Part shown: one piece after another, positions 6,628-14,470 of the stretch
Position numbering within the stretch: position 1 is the stretch's first letter
Layout of the letters: each line of letters opens with the position of its first letter
Assembly: GCF_900583165.1 (NCBI RefSeq)
Contig: NZ_UTKY01000076.1
Coordinates: forward strand, 274,605-338,604
Reading direction: 5' to 3'
From: Pseudomonas viridiflava
GTDB taxonomy: Bacteria > Pseudomonadota > Gammaproteobacteria > Pseudomonadales > Pseudomonadaceae
Length of the DNA: 64,000 bases
Position numbers and translations under genes: made by a program
Notes under the pieces: generated by a model
What the model was told of the DNA's origin: nothing
The model's database searches: none
The model's input: the letters and a program-made list of their open reading frames with translations, nothing else

Positions 6628-8434
6628 ATTGGATCTCCTGCTGAGATTGCATAACGCTCAGCGCCACCGCCACGGGTTGAACCCATATCGGCATGCTGTT
6701 GAGCATGAAGGTTTCGCCGGCCTCGGCCAGCAACAGGGTGGTGCCCATCACGTGGGCGATTGCTTCGGCTGCTGCTGGTGGAACTGCGTTACCGATACGC
6801 TCGCGCCAGGCTTGGTCGCTCAGGCCGTCCAGCTCAAACCATTCCTCTGGCTCAACCAGGCTTTGCAGCGCGGCCAGCTCCAGGGTGGTGAATGGCCGGT
6901 GCCAGGTGCCGTCGAGGCTTTCGATAACGCAGGTCATGCGCTCGTTGGCTTCCGGCATACGGGGATCTGCAACAGACCACCGGCCGTTGTCCTGGCGGGC
7001 ACTGGCTGAAACGGCACCGCACTGGTCGTTCCAGTCAACAACGCCGTAATGCCCGCCGGTGAGGTAGGCGTCTCCTTTGGTGCGCTTCATGCCTGGGCGT
7101 GGATCAGCGATCGACAATGCGCCGCTGGCGACTTGCTGCGAGCCGGTCACTGTTCCCGCTGTCTTTTCCCAGGGGCAGACGCCAAGCTTTCGAGTGCTTG
7201 CCCGTGGATGCCAGTTGTGGAAACGAGGGTCTTGCACGCCGAAAGCACCCTGGCCCGTGGTGCTGCCGGAAATTACGGTACGCGATAGGCCATCCCACTG
7301 GGCCACGTTGTACTTGGCGTGCCCAATGCCTGGGTCGCGGGGATCGGCAACGCTGAACGTCCCTTGCCCGGGCGACTTGACGCCGATCACCGCGCCGCTG
7401 GTTTCGTTCCAGCGCCCAACACCGTACTGCTGGTATTGCAATGCGCCGGCTCGGGCCCGTGGGTCAGCCACCGAGAACTTGCCGTTGGTTGGCCCGCTGC
7501 GCGCCGCGACGGTGCCGGCGGATTCGCTCCAGTCGTGCACGCCAAGGAAACCGTCCCGGAACTGGGGAACGATCACCAGATCACGCAGATAGCCGTCCTC
7601 GATCACCAGGTCATTCAGGCAGCGCCAGTCCTTGCCGGCTTCGACCAGGGCGAGACGTACCCACGTTTTCCACTGTAGCGCCGGAACCCGGTGCATCGGG
7701 CCGGCGGCTTCCACGTCGCCGGCCATGGGCATGCGGCCTAGGATCGAACCGACCGACTTGAGGGTCTTTTTCTCAGGCTCATACAGGAAGGGCGGCACCT
7801 TCTCGATGTGCCTGGCCACCAGCAAGAAACGCTTGCGGCTTTGGGCCAGGCCTCCGATCACACCACAGTCGTGAGTGGTTTCTGCAACCGCGTAACCGTA
7901 GTGGTTCAGCAGCTTATTGATCTGGTCCAGCAAGTGCCGGCCACGGGTGGCCAGGCGCGGTACGTTCTCGAAAACGATCAACGATACCGGGTCATCCTTC
8001 CAGGCTTCGCACATCAGCCACACGCAGCGCAGCGTCAGTTCGTTGAGTGCCTGGTATTTCGGGGTCAGGCTCATTGTCTCGGACAGTAAGCCCGAGGCGC
8101 CTTTACAGGGGCTGCTGATGAACACGGCGTCCGGGCGTTCGTAGCCGGCGGCGCGGCGCACATCGTCAGGGCCAGCCTCAACCCAACCAGGTGGTGGTGG
8201 TTTGCCGTGGAAGGCGGTGTACATCGGCAGGGTGAACAGATCCATCAGGGTGCCCGGTACACCAGACAGGCGCTGGAAGTCGCGCAACCCGGCAGGGTCA
8301 ACGTCGATGCCGCCGATGCACTGCCACTCGGCCTGCATGTTGCCCACCACGGGCTTGGCTTTGTTGAACCCTTTGGCGCCGCCGCCGAGGCCGCAGCAAA
8401 AATGGAAGTGCTTGAAAATTCGCTTGAGCATCAT
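6626..8434 (-). CDS. Phage C5-cytosine DNA methyltransferase with a five-fold repeat in its recognition region
   Basis: 602 residues from ATG 8434 (AAGGA site upstream; the frame runs on to 8653 without a better start). C5 methylase motifs: AdoMet motif I FHFCCGLGGGAKGFNKA (10-26), catalytic Cys in SSPCKG (108-112), ENV motif VI (156-158), QSRKRFLLVAR (198-208), and RIGNAVPPAAAEAIA (546-560). Between them, at about 297-492, are five units of a W(N/D/S)E-like/GTV...G(K/T)FSVADPR pattern spaced 38-46 residues (DPR at 324, 364, 402, 444, 490). Normal family members have one such segment. Cytosine methylation of phage DNA is the expected role. Confidence 0.9.
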   Translation of the reverse strand: MMLKRIFKHFHFCCGLGGGAKGFNKAKPVVGNMQAEWQCIGGIDVDPAGLRDFQRLSGVPGTLMDLFTLPMYTAFHGKPPPPGWVEAGPDDVRRAAGYERPDAVFISSPCKGASGLLSETMSLTPKYQALNELTLRCVWLMCEAWKDDPVSLIVFENVPRLATRGRHLLDQINKLLNHYGYAVAETTHDCGVIGGLAQSRKRFLLVARHIEKVPPFLYEPEKKTLKSVGSILGRMPMAGDVEAAGPMHRVPALQWKTWVRLALVEAGKDWRCLNDLVIEDGYLRDLVIVPQFRDGFLGVHDWSESAGTVAARSGPTNGKFSVADPRARAGALQYQQYGVGRWNETSGAVIGVKSPGQGTFSVADPRDPGIGHAKYNVAQWDGLSRTVISGSTTGQGAFGVQDPRFHNWHPRASTRKLGVCPWEKTAGTVTGSQQVASGALSIADPRPGMKRTKGDAYLTGGHYGVVDWNDQCGAVSASARQDNGRWSVADPRMPEANERMTCVIESLDGTWHRPFTTLELAALQSLVEPEEWFELDGLSDQAWRERIGNAVPPAAAEAIAHVMGTTLLLAEAGETFMLNSMPIWVQPVAVALSVMQSQQEIQ

Positions 8435-8460
8435 GCGGCGGTTTCCTTTGGGCAAGAGAA

Positions 8461-8478
8461 AGGCGCCCGTAGGCGCCT
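8461..8478 (-). terminator. Weak terminator-like hairpin
   Basis: AGGCGCC (8461-8467) and GGCGCCT (8472-8478) form a 7-bp GC-rich stem with a 4-nt loop; on the minus strand it is followed by TTCTCTT, a poor T tract. It may only attenuate transcription into the methyltransferase. Confidence 0.3.
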
Positions 8479-8499
8479 GGGGTTGAGCGAGAGGTTGGT

Positions 8500-9327
8500 T
8501 TAGGTCACGTCTGCCAGGGTGGCCACGACCTTGTAGCTGTGTTCCAAGGTAGTGGCGCCCTCGGTCTCCAGCTCGATCACGCCGTTGTCGAGCAGGCGCA
8601 ACAGCAGGGTGGTGGCCTTGTCGCTGTCGATGGCCAGGCGGCTCTGTACCCATGCCGCCTCAAAGCGTCCACGGTCGGCCTTGAGGACGATCAGCTGCGC
8701 GGCGTCGTCGTAGTCGAACTCGCCGAACTCTTTGCCCGGTTCAACTTCAGGGGCTGGCCGGCTCACGCCACCCGTGCGCTGGGCCAGTTCGTCGGCGCTG
8801 CCAAGCGGGTGTTCGCCGTCCGGTTCATCAGCACCAGCACCACCGGACGGGAACAGGCTGCCGGTCAGGTCGCTGGAGTGCAGCGGCAGGTCGCGCTGGT
8901 CGCGGTCAGGCTGGATGAAGTCGAGGCCTTCTTCGTAGTCGGTCGGAGCCAGCACCAACAGACACATCTTGCCGGGAACCTTTGCCAGAGCGCCGGCGTT
9001 CGGGTCGTTGGCATCAATGTTCGCGGTAATCGTGATCGCCTTTTCCTTGAACTTAGCGTCGATCACTTTCACCTCTACGACTTCAACGTTGCGGGAGCTG
9101 ATGATGTTGATGGCGTTGTGCGCCGCTTCCGTCGCGCTCTTGGTGAAACGATCAATAATTTCCTGCTGGCAGCCTTCGTTCAACTTGCTCCAAGGCGAGT
9201 GAATGTTCTTCACCTCGAACAACATGGTGTTCACCAGGTCGTGCACCAGCAGCTCGTGAGCCAGGTACGAAGGTTCAATGCCCGCCAGCTTGGCGCGCTC
9301 GATGATGTCGCGGTGTTCAGTCTTCAT
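8500..9327 (-). CDS. Phage protein with C-terminal winged-helix (FtsK-gamma-like) domain
   Basis: 275 residues. The N-terminal ~130 residues are unrecognised (helical, then AITITANIDANDP). A Gly/Asp/Glu-rich linker spans about 140-200. The last ~70 residues (YDDAAQLIVLKADRGRFEAA, VQSRLAIDSDKATTLLLRLL, DNGVIE) have the pattern of the FtsK gamma winged helix, a DNA-sequence-reading fold. In FtsK this domain reads KOPS; here no motor is attached, so a free DNA-binding role is inferred. It sits upstream of the C5 methylase in the early operon. Confidence 0.55.
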   Translation of the reverse strand: MKTEHRDIIERAKLAGIEPSYLAHELLVHDLVNTMLFEVKNIHSPWSKLNEGCQQEIIDRFTKSATEAAHNAINIISSRNVEVVEVKVIDAKFKEKAITITANIDANDPNAGALAKVPGKMCLLVLAPTDYEEGLDFIQPDRDQRDLPLHSSDLTGSLFPSGGAGADEPDGEHPLGSADELAQRTGGVSRPAPEVEPGKEFGEFDYDDAAQLIVLKADRGRFEAAWVQSRLAIDSDKATTLLLRLLDNGVIELETEGATTLEHSYKVVATLADVT

Positions 9328-9336
9328 GGGTATCCC

Positions 9337-9537
9337 TCAGTGCTTGGCGATTCGCTCAAGGTGTTGTTGTTGAAGCGGGCTCAGGTTGGTATGCGCGGCG
9401 TAACGCTTGAAGCTGGCGCGCATGTTCTCGACGAATTCCAGTTCCCAGGTGCCGCTGGCGTGGAGCTCAGCGGCGACCAGGATGGAAGCGAACTCCTCGA
9501 CACTGTCGTAGATGTCGAGGATGGACTGGGCTGTCAC
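9337..9537 (-). CDS. Small hypothetical phage protein
   Basis: 66 residues, not recognised. It is acidic in the first half and has a basic end (RASFKRYAAHTNLSPLQQQHLERIAKH). The GTG start at 9537 overlaps the stop of the exonuclease gene as GTGA, which supports translation by coupling. Nothing else indicates function. Confidence 0.6.
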   Translation of the reverse strand: MTAQSILDIYDSVEEFASILVAAELHASGTWELEFVENMRASFKRYAAHTNLSPLQQQHLERIAKH

Positions 9538-11171
9538 GCAGCGGCCCGGACAAGGCGAACGCCGGCGGCGGTGAAGCTGGTGCCCTGCATTTCAACCAGG
9601 GCATCGAGCGCTTCCCAGTTGACCGTCAGCACGGTGAGAGGCACCTGGCCGGCGGCTACGGCCTGCACCAGCGCTTCCAGGTCGAAGACTTCGGCCTGCA
9701 TTTGCACTGCCTGGGTGGTTGCAGGGGCAGTCTTGGTGGTTTGCTGTGCTGGCGACGTGACCTTTTGGGCTGTGACCGGCGCCGCTGCTGGAGGCTCAAC
9801 AACCGGAGCCGGCTGCTTTGCTTTTTCCTCGGCAGCGATCCGCGCCAGTTCCTCGTCGCGAATCTTTACCCGCTGGGCTTCGGCTTTAACTTCCTCGGCC
9901 TTTTTGTGTTCGTTGATCCGTGCATTGATCAACAGCACCAGGTCGGCGTTGTCCTTCAGCACCAGCTGCTGGATGTCGTTGAACAGGAAGGTGTAGTCAA
10001 CGGCCAACTCCACGAGGCTGGCCAGGTTGGCGCGCATCTTGTCGCCGGTTTCGCTGGCCGCGATCTTCGCCCGGGCCAGTTCCGAGTTGGCCGCATCGCG
10101 CAGGCTGCTGATCGTCTTCTTGCCCTTGATGGCATTGGCGAACCCGGCGGGCACCACCGGCAAGCGTGCTTTGCCGCCCAGCGATTCGTTGATCTGGTCA
10201 ACGTGCTTTTGCAGCTCTTTCGCCGCGTCCATCACGATATCTTCGCGGATGCTGACCTTGCGGGCCTTGACCAGCTTGTCGAGCATCAGGCGCTTGGCAC
10301 GGGCCTCGGCGCTGATTTCGTCGATAGTCCGGAACAGCAGGTCAATGCTTTCGGTCTGGCTCAGTGCATGCTGCTTGGCCGCTTCAAGCCGTTCCTCCAC
10401 GTCGCCGCACCACTTGACGGTCTTTTCAGCGTCAACAAAGTGTTGGTCGGTCTCCAGCTCGGTATTGATCGAAGCAAACACCGCCAGCGAGTGGGCCTTG
10501 AACTGATCCAGGTTGCTGGCAGTGACCATGCCGGTGACTTCGATCCGAAGCGCTGGCAGCACTTCCGGTGCCTTGCCGATGACTTCGGGCGCGACCTCGG
10601 CGGGCGTGTATTCCAGCAGGTCGGCCTCAAACTGTTTCCAGCCCGCAACCAGCGTTTCCGCGCGGCCCGGCTCCGGCCGGTACTCCATGAACACGAAGTT
10701 TTCCTCGGTGCCGTCGGAGCAGACAAAAATCACCCTTTCGGCGCCGCTCACCAGCAGTTGCTGCTCAAGCTGCCAGTAGTAGTGCGGCTCCAGGGTGCCG
10801 GCGCGGACGTCAGCGGCGAGCTGTTCATTCCACATTTTGTGTTCGAACAGTGTTTCGCCCAGCAGGGTCATACCATCCATTGAGGCCAGCAAGTCACCAT
10901 TGGTGCCGACAACCGGGAACAAGTCTTCGCCGATGCTCGCTTCCAGGATCGGTCGGGCCAGCGCTTCCGCCTCATGGCCTTTGTCGAACAGATGCGTCTG
11001 CACCCACCAGGACACGTCGCGATCAAGACCGGTTTTTTTGGCGTTGAGCAGGTCGGTACGCTTGATTTGCTTCGATTCACCCATCATGGCCGGCGCTTCG
11101 GAAGCGGTTTTGAAGTTGGCGCGCAGCGCGTGCCACTCGGGGGAACCTTGAACAACGTTATGGATGATCAT
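9534..11171 (-). CDS. YqaJ-type viral exonuclease with a long C-terminal extension
   Basis: 545 residues. Residues 1-215 form a YqaJ/lambda-Exo-like nuclease: VQGSPEWHALR, KGHEAEALARPILE, LASMDGM with the metal Asp, and EHKMW for the E-x-K pair. Such 5'-3' exonucleases make the 3' single strands used by annealing proteins. Residues ~230-460 are long charged helices likely to form coiled coils (SALAVFASINTELE, EVKAEAQRVKIRDEELARI), then a Pro/Ala/Thr linker and a small C-terminal part. Lambda Exo is 226 residues, so the extension is extra. It overlaps recT by ATGA. Confidence 0.85.
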   Translation of the reverse strand: MIIHNVVQGSPEWHALRANFKTASEAPAMMGESKQIKRTDLLNAKKTGLDRDVSWWVQTHLFDKGHEAEALARPILEASIGEDLFPVVGTNGDLLASMDGMTLLGETLFEHKMWNEQLAADVRAGTLEPHYYWQLEQQLLVSGAERVIFVCSDGTEENFVFMEYRPEPGRAETLVAGWKQFEADLLEYTPAEVAPEVIGKAPEVLPALRIEVTGMVTASNLDQFKAHSLAVFASINTELETDQHFVDAEKTVKWCGDVEERLEAAKQHALSQTESIDLLFRTIDEISAEARAKRLMLDKLVKARKVSIREDIVMDAAKELQKHVDQINESLGGKARLPVVPAGFANAIKGKKTISSLRDAANSELARAKIAASETGDKMRANLASLVELAVDYTFLFNDIQQLVLKDNADLVLLINARINEHKKAEEVKAEAQRVKIRDEELARIAAEEKAKQPAPVVEPPAAAPVTAQKVTSPAQQTTKTAPATTQAVQMQAEVFDLEALVQAVAAGQVPLTVLTVNWEALDALVEMQGTSFTAAGVRLVRAAA

Positions 11172-11923
11172 TCTTGCTCTCCTTCAATGAATGCCAAGGC
11201 CTTGATGGCGTCGATCTGCTCGGCGGACAGGGTGAACTTGGTGCCCACCGTTGCGATCAGGTGGTCAGGCACCGACCGGCCGGCGTCCACGGCATCGCGC
11301 CACTTCGGCAGGTTCTCGGCGAACTTCTCGGCTGGGTAAGGCGGTAGGGTGACTGGACCCTTGATCGCGGCTGCACCGCTCTGAGCAACTCCGCGAATCG
11401 GTTCCTCCGGCATGTCCTGCAGTTCCTCGGCAACCGGCATGCCGCGCAGCACATCGGCGAACATGTCCCGCAGCGCGAAGCCACGGGCGCGCATCTGGCG
11501 CATGCGTTTCGGGTATTGGGACCAGGGGCCTTGCTTGCCGACGAGGCCTGCTGTCTTGGCATCGGCCATGCTGAACGTGGCAACATGTTCATCTTCGCCG
11601 CGCCGCTTAACCCGGCAGGTCGCCGTCTCGCCGTCGTCGGTTTCTTTCACGTACTCACAGAGTGGCGAAGCGCGTACCAGGGCAATCACCGCATCGCCCC
11701 ACAGCGATGGGCGCCCGTTGATTACCGCGATGTTCTGCATCGCCTGCATGGGTTGCAGACCCAGTTCCATGCCCCACTGGATCGCCACCAGGATGTTGCC
11801 GGGGTTGTTGGCGAAGTCTTTCGGCACGATGGTGGATTTGGCCAGGAAGCCAGCGAACTCCATCGCTTCAGTGAGCGACGTGGGCATAAGGCCCAGGTTC
11901 GGTTTAACGATTAATTCGGACAC
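11168..11923 (-). CDS. recT: RecT-family single-strand annealing protein
   Basis: 251 residues from a GTG start at 11923 with an AAGGAAA ribosome site. The segment AIQWGMELGLQPMQAMQNIA, VINGRPSLWGDAVIALVRAS, the CRVKRRGE strand and PWSQYPKRMRQMRARGFALR are typical RecT-family core motifs. It would coat single strands produced by the exonuclease encoded just downstream and anneal them to homologous DNA, a two-gene Red-like recombination system in the early operon. Confidence 0.85.
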   Translation of the reverse strand: MSELIVKPNLGLMPTSLTEAMEFAGFLAKSTIVPKDFANNPGNILVAIQWGMELGLQPMQAMQNIAVINGRPSLWGDAVIALVRASPLCEYVKETDDGETATCRVKRRGEDEHVATFSMADAKTAGLVGKQGPWSQYPKRMRQMRARGFALRDMFADVLRGMPVAEELQDMPEEPIRGVAQSGAAAIKGPVTLPPYPAEKFAENLPKWRDAVDAGRSVPDHLIATVGTKFTLSAEQIDAIKALAFIEGEQE

Positions 11924-11979
11924 AAGAGTTTCCTTGCCGCGACGTGCGCAGCATTGAGGGGTTTAAGGGGGATGGGTTG

Positions 11980-12162
11980 TTACTGGGCTTGCTGCTCGGC
12001 CTGCTGGGCCATCTGCTCCAGTCGCTGTGCCGCTTCCAGTACCTTTGCGGCGTGGTCGGCGGCGTCGAACACCGGCACACAGACAAACCAGATACCTGCC
12101 TTGGTCATTTCATTGGCGACTTGCAGGGAGAGGCGCAGGTCTTTCGGGTTGGCGCGGTTCAT
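11980..12162 (-). CDS. Small phage protein, DUF1382-like
   Basis: 60 residues from ATG 12162. The first half (NRANPKDLRLSLQVANEMTK, AGIWFVCVPVFDAADH) matches what I know of the DUF1382 family of small phage proteins; the end is a Gln/Glu-rich helix (LEQMAQQAEQQAQ). Start overlaps the stop of the next upstream gene. Function unknown. Confidence 0.7.
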   Translation of the reverse strand: MNRANPKDLRLSLQVANEMTKAGIWFVCVPVFDAADHAAKVLEAAQRLEQMAQQAEQQAQ

Positions 12163-12458
12163 TGGGCACCTCGGGCTTTCGCGATCACGGCTTCGGCGTG
12201 GGCCAGTGCAGCGTGGTACTTGTCGAGACGGGCGGCGGCAAGCTTGGCCAGGCCTACCAAGTTGGTCAGGCTTTCGAGCAGTTCCGGCGCCGCGATGATT
12301 AACGGCATGTTGCACGCGGCTATCGACTCGGCGACCAGGTGGCCACCGTAGTGCTGGATGTCATCGCTGCCGTTGATGCCGTCCTGAATTGGCTGGTCAG
12401 AAACGACCGAGGCGCCCCACGTTCCGGCGCGCCACGGCCCTGGTGTGTGCTTGCTCAT
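12159..12458 (-). CDS. Small phage protein of the HTPGPW type
   Basis: 99 residues. The opening SKHTPGPWRAG and the segment HLVAESIAACNMPLIIAAPELLE are typical of a very common family of small early phage proteins of unknown function. It overlaps both neighbours by 4 bp (ATGA). No catalytic motif is visible. Confidence 0.75.
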   Translation of the reverse strand: MSKHTPGPWRAGTWGASVVSDQPIQDGINGSDDIQHYGGHLVAESIAACNMPLIIAAPELLESLTNLVGLAKLAAARLDKYHAALAHAEAVIAKARGAQ

Positions 12459-12697
12459 GATTCACCTCGGGCAGCCAGCATGGCGTCGGCAACAATGTAA
12501 GCACCGGCGGCGGCTGTTTTCATGTGTTCGGTTTTAGGCCAAATACCTGGTGAGAACATTCCCGCTATGGCCTGGCCCGCGAAGTAATCGCGCAGGCTCA
12601 TGCCTTCTTGCGCCGCGTATTTCGGAGAGTCCGAGAAGTCACCGTTCTTGGAAAGCACGCGCGGGAAGGCTGGCCCGCCGTTGTCTTTGATGGTCAT
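12455..12697 (-). CDS. Small hypothetical phage protein
   Basis: 80 residues from ATG 12697, chosen because it overlaps the upstream stop as ATGA and a GAGGAAC-like ribosome site precedes it. The sequence NGGPAFPRV...GMSLRDYFAGQAIAGM...YIVADAMLAAR is a widespread phage protein pattern without a known role. Confidence 0.7.
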   Translation of the reverse strand: MTIKDNGGPAFPRVLSKNGDFSDSPKYAAQEGMSLRDYFAGQAIAGMFSPGIWPKTEHMKTAAAGAYIVADAMLAARGES

Positions 12698-13215
12698 GCT
12701 CTGTTCCTCGCGTTTTTGAATGCCTGGGCCATGCCCGTGCTGCCTTCTAGATCCTGCGAACACAGCGCCAGTGCCCGTGCGCATTCGTCCTGGTCGAACC
12801 ACCCGAAGTGGCAGACGCCGACCTCGATGCCCATCTTGCCGGCCAGCCACTGATAGGCCAGGGAGCGGCTAAACCCGCGCTGGTCTTTCACGCGGTGGAA
12901 CGCGTCCTTGGCCGTATTCCTGTCCTTGCGCAGTTGCAGCGCCGCCAGGGTGCCCAGCGGGATATCGGTGTCCGGGTGAAGGCCGACATAGGCTTTGCAG
13001 TCTGTACAGAGGTAGGCATAGGGCCAGTCCCCGTACTCACGACCGTTGTAGATCTCGGCGTTGCTGACCAGCTCGACGCAGCCAGCGCAGTAGCGACATT
13101 CGGTCGGGATAGGCAGTGGGTTTTTCACGCGTTTGAGTGCACGGCGGCTGACGTGAGGCAGCGGCGAAGGTGCAGCAATACGCTCGGGGGCGTTTGCCCG
13201 AGGATCGATCGGCAT
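12694..13215 (-). CDS. Zinc-finger phage protein (DUF3268-like)
   Basis: 173 residues. A metal-binding region (ECRYCAGCVELVSNAEIY, then YLCTDCKAYVGLHPDTDIPL) carries CxxC pairs near residues 40-75, followed by GTLAALQLRKDRNTAKDAFH and SRSLAYQWLAGKMGI. This fits the DUF3268 zinc-finger-containing phage family. It may bind DNA or RNA in early infection; no function is established by the sequence. Confidence 0.75.
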   Translation of the reverse strand: MPIDPRANAPERIAAPSPLPHVSRRALKRVKNPLPIPTECRYCAGCVELVSNAEIYNGREYGDWPYAYLCTDCKAYVGLHPDTDIPLGTLAALQLRKDRNTAKDAFHRVKDQRGFSRSLAYQWLAGKMGIEVGVCHFGWFDQDECARALALCSQDLEGSTGMAQAFKNARNRA

Positions 13216-13224
13216 GGTGTTTAC

Positions 13225-13344
13225 CTATTGAGTGATCAGGCCGCCGATGGCTGGGCCCAAAAGAACGATGGTGAGGAAGGTCAGGCCAACGATGGCCGAG
13301 GTCCAGCGGATGGCGCGGCGCCGGTGCCGCTGGTGGGTGGTCAC
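13225..13344 (-). CDS. 39-residue membrane protein
   Basis: A short ORF from GTG 13344 that overlaps the stop of the upstream gene as GTGA. A basic start (THQRHRRRAIRW) precedes one clear membrane segment (TSAIVGLTFLTIVLLGPAIG), so the predicted topology is N-in. The coupled start and typical single-pass layout support it as a real small protein. Function unknown. Confidence 0.6.
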   Translation of the reverse strand: MTTHQRHRRRAIRWTSAIVGLTFLTIVLLGPAIGGLITQ

Positions 13345-13772
13345 GTCAGCATCTCGGCAGGGACATTGATTACGTCGCCCAGCTCGTGCAGCGCGAGGGC
13401 CCGGCAAGCAGCTATCAGTGGTTGCGGGCCAAGTACATAGGTCGTCGGACCATTCAAAACCGATACGTTCGCCCGCCAGCTGTCACGGCTGAACCAGGTG
13501 AGGCATATCAGATGCTTCTGGATCAGCCTGCCACCTTGTGCCCAGTCCGTTGATGGCTGGAAGAACTCAGCGTCCTGGCGCATTGGGTTATTGGGGATCA
13601 GAACGACTTTCCCGTAGGAAAGGTGGTTCGATGCGCGCAGAAAGGTTGGGTCAAGCGTCATGGTCGGAAACCATTCGTGAGCCCATTCCCAAGCCTTGGT
13701 TGCGTGCGCAACGGCCCAGTCCAGTGCCGGCCCGGTCAGGTCAGCCGTTTTTACTTCGATCATGTCGCTCAT
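13341..13772 (-). CDS. NinX-like phage protein (DUF2591)
   Basis: 143 residues. The start IEVKTADLTGPALDWAVAHA is the signature of the DUF2591/NinX family found in the nin regions of lambdoid phages; later parts (FFQPSTDWAQGGRLIQKH, CRALALHELGDVINVP) also fit. Role unknown. It is linked by ATGA/GTGA overlaps to the small ORFs on each side. Confidence 0.85.
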   Translation of the reverse strand: MSDMIEVKTADLTGPALDWAVAHATKAWEWAHEWFPTMTLDPTFLRASNHLSYGKVVLIPNNPMRQDAEFFQPSTDWAQGGRLIQKHLICLTWFSRDSWRANVSVLNGPTTYVLGPQPLIAACRALALHELGDVINVPAEMLT

Positions 13773-13903
13773 GTAAACCTCGCAACCAGCATGCCCCGGC
13801 GAATCTCGATGCGCAGCGGGCGGGGTAGATCGGCGACCAGAAAAAAGCCCTGCATTTGCAGGGCGTCTCTGAGTTCTTTGACTGTTTTGCAGATGATCGT
13901 CAC
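13769..13903 (-). CDS. 44-residue ORF spanning an intrinsic terminator
   Basis: A short frame from GTG 13903 that overlaps the upstream stop as GTGA and the downstream start as ATGA, so ribosomes could move through without a break. The peptide begins VTIICKTVKELRDALQMQGF and ends RIEIRRGMLVARFT. Inside it, on the coding strand, lies a perfect hairpin plus six T (13841-13864). It may encode a real small protein or work mainly as a translated passage over the terminator. Confidence 0.55.
   Translation of the reverse strand: MTIICKTVKELRDALQMQGFFLVADLPRPLRIEIRRGMLVARFT
13841..13864 (-). terminator. Intrinsic terminator inside a coding region
   Basis: Reading leftward: GCCCTGC-AAAT-GCAGGGC (13864 to 13847) followed by TTTTTT. 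Stem, loop and T run are ideal for Rho-independent termination, yet the site is inside a 44-codon ORF in the middle of the early operon. Translation or antitermination would be needed for readthrough. Confidence 0.75.
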
Positions 13904-14121
13904 GCTGCAGCCCCTCTCAACAGTTCCAGGTAGCGGACCATTTCGGCGGCGCGGATGCGCTTCACGAATTCATCACGCTCTTGGATGGTGATGGCCGACA
14001 GTTCCTCGGCCAGGAACGCGGCCATACAGGCCCGCTCGGACACATGAAGCGGAAGCATCGATGTTGGGATCTGCTTGAGTTCCGTCTCGATGCGGTGCGT
14101 TGCGATTTCACGCGGTGTCAT
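13900..14121 (-). CDS. Small hypothetical phage protein
   Basis: 73 residues from ATG 14121, selected because it overlaps the upstream stop as ATGA; the frame is open to 14166. A soluble helical protein (TPREIATHRIETELKQIPTS; ERACMAAFLAEELSAI; ERDEFVKRIRAAEMVRYLEL). Not recognised. It lies directly upstream of the terminator-containing mini-ORF and is coupled to it by GTGA. Confidence 0.6.
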   Translation of the reverse strand: MTPREIATHRIETELKQIPTSMLPLHVSERACMAAFLAEELSAITIQERDEFVKRIRAAEMVRYLELLRGAAA

Positions 14122-14405
14122 GCTGCCCACCGTTGCCGACGCTTGCGCGCGTCGATCTCGTGCCACAGCGCCAACGTGATCTGCGGCCCGTACTGGTGGG
14201 CCAGCACCGGCAGTTGATAGTCCGGCACATCCATCCGCACGCCGTCTTCGTCGTAGCAGATGCCCGACACCAGTTTGAATTCCAGCTCGCGGCAGCCCTG
14301 GGCATCCCAGTCGCTGTTGCTGCTGCCAGGGCAGGGCGGCTCGTTAACGCAATGGGTCACCTCCACCTGGAGGACAAACCCCTCAACAACTATTTCGTGT
14401 TCCAT
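14118..14405 (-). CDS. Hypothetical phage protein
   Basis: 95 residues, not recognised. It has a beta-rich N-terminus (EHEIVVEGFVLQVEVTH), two Cys in CVNEPPC, and a C-terminal part with PDYQLPVLAHQYGPQITLAL resembling conserved small proteins of Pseudomonas phages. It is translationally coupled to the next gene by ATGA. About 65 bp of plain spacer separate it from the gene upstream. Confidence 0.6.
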   Translation of the reverse strand: MEHEIVVEGFVLQVEVTHCVNEPPCPGSSNSDWDAQGCRELEFKLVSGICYDEDGVRMDVPDYQLPVLAHQYGPQITLALWHEIDARKRRQRWAA

Positions 14406-14470
14406 GGTCGCCTCCAGGGCGGTGATTACATCCGTCTGCCCACTCGGTGGAATGGGCAGAGGTGATGCGG

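Noticed and set aside
3624..8434. Restriction-modification system based on the two methylases
   Set aside because: No endonuclease or specificity subunit was found among the neighbours; all intervening genes are small phage proteins.
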